Assembly: GCF_009936175.1 (NCBI RefSeq)
Contig: NZ_AP019773.1
Coordinates: 1,054,001 to 1,118,000 of the forward strand
Length of the DNA: 64,000 nt
Reading direction: 5' to 3'
DNA from: Bartonella quintana
GTDB taxonomy: Bacteria; Pseudomonadota; Alphaproteobacteria; Rhizobiales; Rhizobiaceae
Below the pieces are notes generated by a model. It saw nothing but the letters and a program-made list of their open reading frames with translations, searched no databases and was not told where the DNA came from. Made by a program: the position numbers and the translations under genes. Position 1 is the stretch's first letter; each line of letters begins with the position of its first letter. This document shows, piece by piece, positions 8,532 through 17,521 of the stretch.

Positions 8532-9539
8532 AAAGAAGAATATGCTTACATACATCCGCGTATCTTATAGCGATTCCCGTGAATGTGCGCAATATCTGAA
8601 AATCAAAGCTCTTAATCTTTTTATCATAAAGTTTTAAAATCTGCTGAGTCTCACGTTGATGCAAAATTCACAATAGAAATTTGTGCTAATTTACATCCCT
8701 AAAACAAGAGCTGATTATCCGTTTGTTATTTTGCATTTTTTGTGTTTTGCCATTCTACCTGCTTACTCCATTTTCCACTAACGGCATAAAATTCGAATTT
8801 ACATTTTACTAACGTATTTAATATTCTGTCACCGACTATGCCTTATTATCACCTCTTTTCTTGATGCATTGAAATTTAAGCTCTTCAAATTAAATTTGAT
8901 GATTTTTTTATCTTCTGACCGGATTCCTGATTTCCAGATATTCAGCACTCAAAAATTCATCTTTTCCCTCCCCCACTCACAGATTATGCCTATAATATAT
9001 GACGAACATAATTGGATTATCGTGGCAAATCTCACTTTTGGCCAATATACGCAAACTGTTGGCCACAATTCGACTTATGAAATATTGTAGGTCTATGCAA
9101 AAAGTGGCACCTGCAAAAAACAACCGCTAACACGCCATTGAAAAAATCGTGATAAAAATGGTAAAATACTCCGTGATAAATAGGCTAAGAAAATCTGTAA
9201 AAAATTAAGGAAGATAGGTTACATAGTGTTGAAGAAATATTTTAGATAAGCCATGCACAAACTAATAGCTGTTTAATTTACTTTTCATTCTTTAAAAAAG
9301 ATATTTGCGTTTTCTATGACACGACGAGTTTGTGATTTTTTTCAGAAGCAGCATAAATAAATCAACGATATTTTGAGTAATTAAGCAAATACTACATCCA
9401 GAAAAAGCACCTTTACGAAGAGATTACTCATTAAAACGAAATTGATACAAACAATATTCAATATTTGATTTTATACGCTGTAAATGGCAAATTAGATTTG
9501 TGAAATGAGCTTAACAATTAGAATCGAGGAGATTTTTAA
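8532..9539. other. About 1 kb intergenic region upstream of sodB
   Basis: No supported gene. A 73-codon open frame at 8869-9090 (+) has low-complexity, phenylalanine-rich composition and no ribosome-binding site. The last 20 bases carry a good Shine-Dalgarno (GAGGAG) for sodB. The region is AT-rich and probably contains the sodB promoter, but no promoter elements can be placed with confidence. Confidence 0.4.
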
Positions 9540-10142
9540 ATGGCTTTTGAATTGGCTAAGTTGCCTTATGATTATGATGCCCTTTCGCCTTATATGTCAC
9601 GCGAAACACTTGAATATCACCATGATAAGCATCACCTCGCTTATCTTACCAATACCAACAATTTTGTGAAAGATTTAGGCTTAGAAAATGAAAGCCTTGA
9701 ACATATTGTTAAAAAAAGCTTTGGACAGAATATTGGTTTGTTTAATAATGCAGCCCAATACTACAACCATAATCATTTTTGGCATTGGATGAAAAAAGGT
9801 GGTGGTGGTCAAAAACTGCCTGAAAAATTAGCAAAAGCTATTGAATCTGATCTGGGTGGTTATAATAAGTTCCGGGCAGATTTTATTGCCGCCGCCGTTG
9901 CCCAATTTGGTTCTGGATGGGCATGGGTGGCTGTTAAAGATGGTAAACTTGAAATTATGAAAACATCTAATAGTGAAAATCCTTTAGTTCATGATGCGCA
10001 ACCTATTCTGGGTGTTGATGTGTGGGAACATTCCTATTATATTGACTATCGCAATGCGCGCCCAAAATATCTTGAAGCTTTTGTGGATAATTTAATTAAT
10101 TGGGACTATGTTTTAAAACTTTATGAAGATTGTGGATTTTAA
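9540..10142 (+). CDS. sodB: Superoxide dismutase, iron type
   Basis: A 200-residue cytosolic Fe/Mn superoxide dismutase converting superoxide to peroxide and oxygen. Metal ligands are visible: His27 in EYHHDKHH, the second histidine in HNHFWHWM (about residue 79), and Asp/His of DVWEHSYYIDYRN (about 160-166). The FWHWM and AQFGSGWAW motifs favour the iron form. Preceded by GAGGAG at a 7-base distance from ATG. A bidirectional-looking hairpin follows between this gene and the convergent oligopeptidase gene. It is the obvious oxidative-stress enzyme of the window. Confidence 0.97.
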   Translation: MAFELAKLPYDYDALSPYMSRETLEYHHDKHHLAYLTNTNNFVKDLGLENESLEHIVKKSFGQNIGLFNNAAQYYNHNHFWHWMKKGGGGQKLPEKLAKAIESDLGGYNKFRADFIAAAVAQFGSGWAWVAVKDGKLEIMKTSNSENPLVHDAQPILGVDVWEHSYYIDYRNARPKYLEAFVDNLINWDYVLKLYEDCGF

Positions 10143-10181
10143 GCTGTTTGCATATCGCATAATTTTTTTTATGTTATATTT

Positions 10182-10216
10182 AAAGGCTCCATAATTCATA
10201 AAATTATAGAGCCTTT
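10182..10216. terminator. Hairpin terminator between convergent sodB and oligopeptidase B
   Basis: The arms AAAGGCTC and GAGCCTTT are separated by an inner ATAATT/AATTAT pair, giving a long A/T-flanked stem centred at about 10199. Being symmetric and placed between two convergent genes, it can end transcription from both sides. Confidence 0.7.
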
Positions 10217-10237
10217 CAAAAAGAAAAGATATTCAAG

Positions 10238-12337
10238 TTAGCAGCAGTTTTTTCCCGCTATTTTTAGGATATATGCGTAGATATACACAATTTCTTCTAG
10301 TTTTGAAAAACGTCCAGCCGCACCTGCATGACCTGAATCCATATTAATGCGTAATAAAATTGCATTATCATCCGTTTTTAAGTCGCGTAGTTTTGCTACC
10401 CATTTTGCGGGCTCCCAGTAGGTTACACGAGGATCAGTTAATCCTGCAATCGCAAGGATAGAAGGATATTCTTGAGCTTTGACATTATCATAAGGCGAAT
10501 AAGAGGCTATAAGATTATAATCCTCTTGTGATTCAATAGGATTCCCCCATTCAGGCCATTCTGGAGGCGTTAGTGGCAGTGAAGCGTCTAACATAGTTGT
10601 CAAGACATCCACAAAAGGCACATTCGCTACAATTCCAGCAAAATCCTGTGGAGCTATATTTGCAACAGCACCCATCAACATCCCTCCTGCTGAGCCACCG
10701 TGAGCGATGAGGCGGTCATGAGCAGTAAATTTATTCTTTACAAGGTAGCGGCCACAAGAAATAAAATCCGTAAATGTATTGTATTTAAAAAGATGTTTTC
10801 CTTTTTCATACCATTCAACCCCCTTTTCTTTTCCTCCACGAATATGGGCAATAGCATAAATAAAACCTCTGTTAACTAAAGAAAGTATATTGCTATTGAA
10901 ACTGACAGGAACAGAGATTCCATAGGCACCATACCCGTAGAGAAGACAAGGCGCACTGCCATTAAGAACTGTGTCTTTATGATATAAAAGTGAAATAGGG
11001 ATTTTCTCACCATCGTCTGCAATTGCTGTCATGCGTCGCGTTATATATTCATCTTTATTATACCCTGAGGGAATTTTTTGCGTCTTTAAAAGCTTTCGTT
11101 TGCGACTTTTCATTTCATAATCAAAAACTTGATCAGGTGTTGTCATAGATGAATAGGAAAAGCGAATGGTTTGGCTGTTATATTCTGCAGCGCCTTGGAG
11201 ACCTAACGAATAAGCTTCTTCTGAAAAAGAAATGGAATGAATTTGTTTGGTGGTACGCTCCATTACTTTTATACGGGGAAGCCCCTCAAAGTGCTCGAGC
11301 CAGATAAGAAAATCTTGATAAGCATCATGGGCTATGATCAAGCAGCCAAGCTGATGTAGCACAAGTTCAGACCAATTTTCTGATTGTGGGGATGTGTACG
11401 GCGCTAACATAATTTTGAAGTCTTTTGCATTATCTAAATTGGTAAGAATATAAAAGACATCACCACCTTCTGTAAGTGAATATTCAATACCTTTTTGTCG
11501 CTTCCGTACACATTGGGGAGCAGTGAGAGGTGCATTAGCAGGGATCAGCCAAATTTCTGATGTCTCATGATCATGAAGATTAATATAAATAACATCATTA
11601 AGCTTTGAACCGCTTACATGTAAAAAAAATCCTGGATTATCTTCCCGAAAAATAAGCTTATCTTGCGATTGATCAGTATTTAATCGGTGATAATAGAGCT
11701 CAGAAGGCCGGTGGTTTTCATCCATCTTAGTATAGAAAAAACCTTCAGATTTAGCATCCCATACAATCTGTCCGGATGTATCAGTAATTGTTTCCGTGCA
11801 ATCAGACAATGTTTCCAAATTACGAATTTTAGCTCTGTAAAATTCTGATCCTTTGTCATCATAAGTCCAGACAACATGTGTATGATCAGGAGATTCTTGA
11901 ACCGAACCAAAATTGAAATATTCTTTCCCTTCAGCCAAAACATCACCATTAAGGTAAACATTTTTTTCCCCACCATTCCTTGATGTACGAAAATAATGTG
12001 GATGCTGACCGCCGGTAACATAACAGAATCCGTAAGCAAAAGGGCCATGTTTTATAGGAATGGAACTGTCATTCTCTGGGATGCGGCTTTTCATTTCGGC
12101 AAAAAGCAAATCTTGTAATGGCTTGGTATCAGCCATTTGAGCAGCCTGATAAGCATTTTCTTCTTCAAGATGAAGCCTAATATTTTCGTCAAGACAACTA
12201 GGATTTTTAAAAACGTCTTGCCAATTAGATGCACGCAACCAGTGATAGGGATCATCGCGACAAATACCGTGATACACGTCTTTATAAACAATTTTGGATG
12301 CTTTAGGTGGAAGTACAGAATAGCAGGTCATACACAA
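10238..12337 (-). CDS. ptrB: Oligopeptidase B (prolyl oligopeptidase family S9A)
   Basis: A 699-residue serine peptidase. The N-terminal part is a beta-propeller that gates access; the C-terminal alpha/beta-hydrolase domain carries the catalytic Ser549 (GGSAGGM), Asp635 (GLTDPRV) and His670 (DSGHAG). DPYHWLR near residue 30 is typical of the family N-terminus, and YGAYG near the start of the hydrolase domain is typical of oligopeptidase B. It cleaves short peptides after basic residues in the cytosol. Length matches the family (about 680-710). It is convergent with sodB and shares its terminator hairpin. No signal peptide. Confidence 0.93.
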   Translation of the reverse strand: MCMTCYSVLPPKASKIVYKDVYHGICRDDPYHWLRASNWQDVFKNPSCLDENIRLHLEEENAYQAAQMADTKPLQDLLFAEMKSRIPENDSSIPIKHGPFAYGFCYVTGGQHPHYFRTSRNGGEKNVYLNGDVLAEGKEYFNFGSVQESPDHTHVVWTYDDKGSEFYRAKIRNLETLSDCTETITDTSGQIVWDAKSEGFFYTKMDENHRPSELYYHRLNTDQSQDKLIFREDNPGFFLHVSGSKLNDVIYINLHDHETSEIWLIPANAPLTAPQCVRKRQKGIEYSLTEGGDVFYILTNLDNAKDFKIMLAPYTSPQSENWSELVLHQLGCLIIAHDAYQDFLIWLEHFEGLPRIKVMERTTKQIHSISFSEEAYSLGLQGAAEYNSQTIRFSYSSMTTPDQVFDYEMKSRKRKLLKTQKIPSGYNKDEYITRRMTAIADDGEKIPISLLYHKDTVLNGSAPCLLYGYGAYGISVPVSFNSNILSLVNRGFIYAIAHIRGGKEKGVEWYEKGKHLFKYNTFTDFISCGRYLVKNKFTAHDRLIAHGGSAGGMLMGAVANIAPQDFAGIVANVPFVDVLTTMLDASLPLTPPEWPEWGNPIESQEDYNLIASYSPYDNVKAQEYPSILAIAGLTDPRVTYWEPAKWVAKLRDLKTDDNAILLRINMDSGHAGAAGRFSKLEEIVYIYAYILKIAGKNCC

Positions 12338-13222
12338 TCCTATTAAAATATCTCTATGGTTTTTTCGTTTCTATGTTAGAATCATATCATTTATGCAAAT
12401 GCGTAAATCTATAAGCTCCACTCATTTGCAAAAATATAACGGCGACAATTTCCACAATGACACTCTGCACTTCTGTTTGTTGCATATCACAAGTACTATC
12501 CTTATGAGGATAACGTCGCTGATAGACATGTTAAAAAAACTAAGTTCTTTGGTAGCAGAATTGAATTTTTTTTCAAACAGTAGAACTTGTTTCTGGATAT
12601 ACACAATAAAATTTATTTTAGGAAAAAAATTTATTCAGGATGTATAATTTTACGATGAAAAGATCCTGTGGTGGCAGGCTTATATATAATTGTATATCAT
12701 TCTATTATATTCTATATCTTTAGAAGATATTTTAATTTTTTAATTTATTAAATATATTGTTTTGAATTTTAAAAATCTTTTAAAATATTTTTTATATTTA
12801 TAAAAAATCACCTTATGATAATAAAAAAGTAAATTTATAAATATAAATAATAATATTATAAATACATAAAATACAAAACTTATTTTATTTATTACATTTT
12901 TAAATTTAAATTTTTATTTCTATTTTTGATAAAAAACAAATAAATTCATTCTATATTATTTTTTATATTTATGATATATTTCAATATTATGTATAATATT
13001 TTATCAAAAAACTATATTCTAGCAGAAAATAATTCAGTTCTTCTTATAAGATATTATGACCAAAAATAGGTATTTATTTGATTTTTTTGTGTTTTGACGA
13101 TTTTATAGAATAATTGAATTGACAAAAAAGATTTTTGTACAATATGAAACCTACGTGCATGGGATCTCTATTATGAGTATGAGTGCCAATAATATCTCGA
13201 TTTTAAATTAAAGGAAAAAAGA
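12338..13222. other. Very AT-rich region upstream of mucR
   Basis: About 885 bases with no supported gene; open frames at 12393-12647 (+) and 12422-12604 (-) overlap each other and lack domains. From about 12700 to 13060 the sequence is almost pure A/T with many TA steps. MucR-family proteins are H-NS-like and bind AT-rich DNA, and autoregulation is known for some members, so this tract is a plausible MucR target. That is inference only. Confidence 0.4.
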
Positions 13223-13660
13223 ATGGAACATCGTCCAGTCTTAGAGACTGAAAGCAATTTAGTTATTACATTAGTTGCTGATATTGTTGCTGCTTACGTG
13301 AGTAATAATTCGATCCGCCCCACTGAAGTGCCAAGTTTGATTACTGATGTTCATGCCGCTTTCCGTAAAGCAGGGAACGTAGAGTTAACAGAAGTCGAAG
13401 TTGAAAAGCAAAGACCTGCCGTTAACCCAAAACGTTCGATCTTTCCCGATTATCTCATCTGCCTTGAAGACGGGAAGAAATTTAAGTCTTTGAAGCGCCA
13501 TCTCATGACACATTATGGAATGTTGCCAGAAGAATATCGTGAAAAGTGGCAGTTGGACAGTTCTTATCCTATGGTTGCACCTAATTATGCAAAGGCACGC
13601 TCAGCTTTGGCGAAAGAAATGGGGCTTGGACGCAAAAGCAAACGGAAGAAAACCAAGTAA
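13223..13660 (+). CDS. mucR: MucR/Ros-family zinc-finger transcriptional regulator
   Basis: A 145-residue protein of the alphaproteobacterial Ros/MucR family. The N-terminal half (SNLVITLVADIVAAYVSNN, about 11-29) mediates oligomerisation in relatives; the C-terminal half contains the Ros-type zinc finger DYLICLEDGKKFKSLKRHL (about 76-94) followed by MTHYGMLPEEYREKW. As in many family members only one of the two usual cysteines is present, with an acidic residue upstream. The C-terminus is very basic (RKSKRKKTK). Relatives act as global, H-NS-like repressors of surface, virulence and cell-cycle genes. AAAGGAAAAAAGA just upstream of ATG is an adequate ribosome-binding site. Confidence 0.93.
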   Translation: MEHRPVLETESNLVITLVADIVAAYVSNNSIRPTEVPSLITDVHAAFRKAGNVELTEVEVEKQRPAVNPKRSIFPDYLICLEDGKKFKSLKRHLMTHYGMLPEEYREKWQLDSSYPMVAPNYAKARSALAKEMGLGRKSKRKKTK

Positions 13661-13760
13661 TCGCATTTTAAAAATGGTTACATCCAGTATATACAAAGTG
13701 CTTTTTAGCAGGCATATTTTCTATGAAAGTTTTGGATAGTTTTTGTTACAAGAGTTTGAT

Positions 13761-14171
13761 TCATAAATGACTCTCGTTACGAATCCGTTCAATCATCGAT
13801 TTAAGACCATTTGATCGTTGTGGTGTGAGATTTTCGTTTAAACCAAGTATTTCAAAGAATCCTTCAGCATCGGCATCACGAATCTCCGAAGCTTTTTTTC
13901 CTGAATAGAAGGCGAAAAGAATATAGATAAGTCCACGCACAATGTGGGCATCAGAATCGCCTTGAAACGTTAATATTGGATTTTCAGAATTATCACGTGA
14001 AGATAAAAGCCACACTTGACTTACACAACCAGGAACTTTATGAGAATCGTTTCTGGCGCTTTCTGGAAAAGGCGGTAATTCATGGCCAAGTTCAATTACA
14101 TAACGATAACGATCTTCCCAGTTATCTAGAAGAGAAAAGTTTTCTATAATATCATCGATCGTTTCTGCCAT
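13761..14171 (-). CDS. sufE: SufE-family cysteine desulfurase sulfur acceptor
   Basis: A 136-residue SufE protein that takes persulfide sulfur from a cysteine desulfurase for iron-sulfur cluster assembly. The active cysteine is Cys49 in VPGCVSQVW; flanking family motifs are LDNWEDRYRYVIELG (about 15-29), LPPFP and the C-terminal LSPQRSNGL-like stretch (here LTPQRSNGL). Normal length, cytosolic. No suf operon is adjacent, which is usual for rhizobial sufE. It lies 111 bases downstream of a DUF5330-like gene on the same strand and is convergent with mucR. Confidence 0.93.
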   Translation of the reverse strand: MAETIDDIIENFSLLDNWEDRYRYVIELGHELPPFPESARNDSHKVPGCVSQVWLLSSRDNSENPILTFQGDSDAHIVRGLIYILFAFYSGKKASEIRDADAEGFFEILGLNENLTPQRSNGLKSMIERIRNESHL

Positions 14172-14282
14172 AACCTCAGTTCCGTTTTGTTTTTTTGATA
14201 ATCATGTCGATGCATTTGATTGACAAAAAAAGCGTTTATTCCTCTTAGCATAAAACCATAGTGAGCGTTAAAAACTTTTATT

Positions 14283-14660
14283 TCAAGGTAGTGTTGGATA
14301 ATTCTGTCTTTGTGTGCGTTTTTGTGCATCCACCTTAGGAGAAGTATTTTCTGGCTGAGCCATATTCTTGTCACCTAATATACTTCCCAGATACTCATAG
14401 GCCGCTTTTGCACCATAATATGCACGTTCACTCAGTGAGCTTAGAAAGGATTTTCCAACTTTGCAAGCTTCTATATTACGTTCACAAAATGTTCCTAAAT
14501 CATTTAAAGTGTCTTTAAAAGCAGTCATGACATCGCTCATTGTTGTCTCATTCTCTCTTTGAGTAAAGAAATGGTTACCAGTTGGCTTTACTGCAAAGAA
14601 TGAAACAACAACAAAAACAAAAAACAAAAAAAATGATAATTTAATCAAAAAACGTATCAT
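14283..14660 (-). CDS. DUF5330-like small secreted or membrane-anchored protein
   Basis: A 125-residue protein with an N-terminal hydrophobic segment (about residues 4-26) acting as signal peptide or anchor, then a short conserved core with VMTAFKDTLNDLGTFCERN (about 44-62) and a cysteine pair (CERNIEAC). This resembles the DUF5330 proteins found next to sufE in Rhizobiales. The C-terminal 35 residues are polar and probably disordered. Function unknown; most likely periplasmic. The family call is moderately sure. Confidence 0.65.
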   Translation of the reverse strand: MIRFLIKLSFFLFFVFVVVSFFAVKPTGNHFFTQRENETTMSDVMTAFKDTLNDLGTFCERNIEACKVGKSFLSSLSERAYYGAKAAYEYLGSILGDKNMAQPENTSPKVDAQKRTQRQNYPTLP

Positions 14661-14854
14661 GCGCAGAATTTGGTATACGATAATTGCAAACGAAATAAAA
14701 GCTGTATTCTGTACTCTTCTTCTTTATAAAAAATTTATAAAATTAATATCTTATGAAACTGAACTCTCGTTTATCAGATTTGTGTTATTAACTATATTGT
14801 TAAAAATATAGGATGCGACTGTGCAAAAACAGGACGTATTATCTTTTCGTTAGA
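14661..14854. other. Spacer before repeat copy A
   Basis: About 190 AT-rich bases between the DUF5330-like gene and the interspersed element; contains the promoter region of the leftward gene, but no element can be placed. Confidence 0.3.
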
Positions 14855-15738
14855 TTCTGTGCATCTCATTCTCTAAATCGGAAGACAGTTGAATTATAAA
14901 CCAGAAATCCCATAAAAGAAAAAACTTTTTTATAGAAACAAAAAGATATGTTTTAAGTATTTGAGTTTATAGAAAAAGCTTTCGATAAAATGGCATTCTT
15001 TCTAAAGATATTCATCATCGTTATGCGATGCTTTTCTCTTTGAGCGGGAAGGAAGAATAGAATAAAGATCCAATTTTGCTTCTTCACCCCTTCTCTTTTT
15101 GCCTCTAAACATAACCTTGATCACCAATAACTAGGTCTTTTCACCCCCTCCAAAAACTGATGTGTTTTAGTTATATCATTCCAATTTCCTGAAGTAAGAA
15201 AAAATGTAAAACTTCGCTCAAAACATCCACCATAGCCTGATTCTTCAGGGTCGAATCTTGGCTTGCTTTTTCCCAACACCTCCTTCTCATATTGGTCTCC
15301 TCTGTAGCTTGCAGCCCAATATATAATAACACTTCCAACATAATGAGGAAGCCTAACAACAGCGGCATCAATTCTCACAGCTTCACCATCATAACCTATC
15401 GTTCTTGGAAAGCGCTTCCAAAACCGAATTCGAAATCCCTTTCTGACACCAAAATTCATAACGTTTATCAATAAGAGTGCTATTTACCTGAAGAAAAGAG
15501 AAAATTCTCATCATTAAGCTACTGTTTTTAAAATAAAATGAAAGCCTTCACCAAAACGTCAAGTAATGCTTTCATTCTTCACGCGCATGTCAGAAACTTA
15601 CTCTCAATAAACGATAAATCTTTTGCCAATCTTAGCTACTGATGTCAGACCTCTCCCTGGGAACGTTCCTATTTTCTATAAATAGAACGTTACCACCACT
15701 CCACCTTTTTTTTAAATTCTACTTAAGGGTATAGAATC
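14855..15738. mobile_element. Interspersed element copy A (~885 bp) with imperfect terminal inverted repeats
   Basis: The first of three diverged copies in this window (others at 41741-42640 and 59739-60620). The left end reads TTCTGTGCATCTCATT and the right end, read inward from the other strand, TTCTATACCCTTAAG, so the ends form imperfect inverted repeats. Shared internal landmarks in the same order in all copies are CTTCTCTTT near one third, AGCTTCACCATCATAACC near the middle, and TTTTAAAATAAAATGAA in the last third. This copy holds the only uninterrupted open frame of the family. No transposase is encoded, so if mobile it is non-autonomous. No clear target-site duplication was found. Confidence 0.55.
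15121..15471 (-). CDS. Hypothetical protein carried by repeat element A
   Basis: A 116-residue open frame inside the 885-bp element. Its core is GYDGEAVRIDAAVVRLPHY (about 27-45) and a C-terminal part with KSKPRFDPEESG and SFTFFLTSGNWND. The other two elements encode the same words (GYDGEAVRID; SKLRFDSEESG; FFLTTGNWN) broken by stops and frameshifts, so the frame was once a real gene. I do not recognise a domain. No signal peptide; slightly basic. Whether this copy is still expressed is unknown. The 44 bases upstream of the ATG have no strong Shine-Dalgarno. Confidence 0.5.
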   Translation of the reverse strand: MINVMNFGVRKGFRIRFWKRFPRTIGYDGEAVRIDAAVVRLPHYVGSVIIYWAASYRGDQYEKEVLGKSKPRFDPEESGYGGCFERSFTFFLTSGNWNDITKTHQFLEGVKRPSYW

Positions 15739-16466
15739 AAGCAATTTAATATAAAATTTGCATAGTCAAAGAAGAGCCATTGAAAATATATGGACTCACC
15801 ACTCTCATCACACTCTAATGAAAGTGAGTACATTACAATAGAAAAATAATAAGATAATAACTATGTTAATGGGTGAAGCTCAGAATTCTTTGTAGCACCT
15901 GTTACAATTTTCTGTTGCGACAAGAGAGCTCCAATATAAAATTGAGAAGAGCAGGCTGTTGACTATCATCTTGCAGATATTTTTATTGAGAATAACTCTA
16001 GATAAAGTTTACAAAATTTATCGAATATTAGTAGAGTGGATTTATATCGGCACATGAGATGCTATTATAGCAACTACGCTGATCACACCGTTACAGGGAG
16101 GCGTAAGTTCATATATGCAAGACATTTGAGAGAAGGATGCCGACATTGGCTTCCCAGCATTATAAGATGTCTCAACTTATTGCACATGCTATCAAATATA
16201 TGTGCAAAAAGGGTTAATAAGATGATGTATAAACTGTCGTAGATGATCACGGAGAATTGATTATAAGCGATGATAAGATTGAGAAAAGTAGATAAAGGCC
16301 ACTGTTTTATAAAATGATAATTTTAATATGGCGATTTTATTTATTTTAACAATTTGAAAGGAGAGAGAGCAAAAATGTAGATGTATCTCCCTCTCCCTGG
16401 AAATGAGAATAATTTATATTCCTTTCTGTGTAAGAAACAATCGTAATTGGAAATAAAAATAAAATA
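15739..16466. other. Intergenic region, no recognised gene
   Basis: About 730 bases between the repeat and the peptidoglycan-binding protein. A 68-codon frame at 16036-16242 (+) lacks a ribosome-binding site and recognisable features; fragments in neighbouring frames (VVDDHGELIISDDKIEKS near 16240) could be remains of an old gene, but I cannot identify it. Confidence 0.35.
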
Positions 16467-17300
16467 ATGAAAAAAAAAAGAAAGATACGCAAAGAAAAAC
16501 TCAAACAAAAACGTAATATTTTTGTAATATTTTTTCTCATAAATTGTCGTTTGCTTTTTTGGATATTAAAACGACTTTATTTCTATACAAAAAAAAATAC
16601 TTTGTTTTCTTTGGGATTTATTATTTTCACTATTAGTTTTGGATTTTTTTCATTTAATGCTTTATTTTCGCAAATAAAAATACACCAAGATATATTTACT
16701 CAAATGAAATTCACATCCGTTCCAACTATAGAAAAAAATTCCGCTTTGTCCTCAAAAGAAGTAAAATTTCAAGAAAATCGACGTGTTACTTCTGTACTTC
16801 CTCCAAATCATCTACACAAAAATTCACCTTCACGTTCTCTATCAGAAAGTACGCTAGAAATACAAAAGAAGCTAGCAAAACTAGGACTTTATGACGGTCC
16901 TTTAGATGGACTAGAGGGACCTAAAACACGCCGTGCAATAGCACTATGGAAACAACAAACTGCTGACGGAATACAAAACAGTGTTTTATCAAAACCCATA
17001 GTAGATGAAATTACACTATTAATTGAGCGTAGCGAAATGGAGATGGAAAATGAAATAACAAAGACAAAAGATCTGCCTCACTCAACTGAAACTGTTTTAG
17101 AACCTCCTGTTGTAGATATTATAAAAGTGCAGAAAGCCTTACGTATTTTTGGTAATCAAGAGGTTATTGTCACAGGTGTAGAAGACCAGAAGACGATAGA
17201 AGCCTTAAAACAATTTCAAAAAATGTTTGGTCTTCCCATAACGGGTAAAATCAATCATGCAGTTTTGATAAAAATGCATGAAGTTGGTTTGTTGAATTGA
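16467..17300 (+). CDS. Membrane-anchored protein with two peptidoglycan-binding domains
   Basis: A 277-residue protein. A strongly basic N-terminus (MKKKRKIRKEKLKQK) is followed by hydrophobic segments at about 18-33 and 45-67, so it is probably anchored in the inner membrane with the rest in the periplasm. Two PG_binding_1 repeats follow: EIQKKLAKLGLYDGPLDG with TRRAIALWKQQTADG (about 131-170), and VQKALRIFGNQEVIVTG with TIEALKQFQKMFGLPITGKI (about 222-265). These three-helix modules bind peptidoglycan. No catalytic domain is attached. It is convergent with ppdK. The family is common in Rhizobiales as an uncharacterised peptidoglycan-binding protein. Confidence 0.8.
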   Translation: MKKKRKIRKEKLKQKRNIFVIFFLINCRLLFWILKRLYFYTKKNTLFSLGFIIFTISFGFFSFNALFSQIKIHQDIFTQMKFTSVPTIEKNSALSSKEVKFQENRRVTSVLPPNHLHKNSPSRSLSESTLEIQKKLAKLGLYDGPLDGLEGPKTRRAIALWKQQTADGIQNSVLSKPIVDEITLLIERSEMEMENEITKTKDLPHSTETVLEPPVVDIIKVQKALRIFGNQEVIVTGVEDQKTIEALKQFQKMFGLPITGKINHAVLIKMHEVGLLN

Positions 17301-17521
17301 AGGTCATCACCTATCTTATAAAGTAAATACTGAAAGCATGTGAATAATTATGCTACTCTGTCTGATAGTTTTTCTCATAAATTTATCAAAGACACACTTT
17401 CTCTCTCACATACAACTCATAGTGTATCCCAGATTTTTTCCTTTAATGAAGAAAATGACGGGTACGGAACAATTTATTTAGCCTACCACAACAGCCCTAC
17501 AACAAAAATATTCCAAAACTC

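Noticed and set aside
8434..8664. 76-codon open frame on the minus strand
   Set aside because: It runs through the tRNA-Gln gene and is a chance frame.
8457..9539. Prophage or island integration at tRNA-Gln
   Set aside because: The decayed zone lies beside the tRNA, but no integrase and no duplicate of the tRNA 3' end were found.
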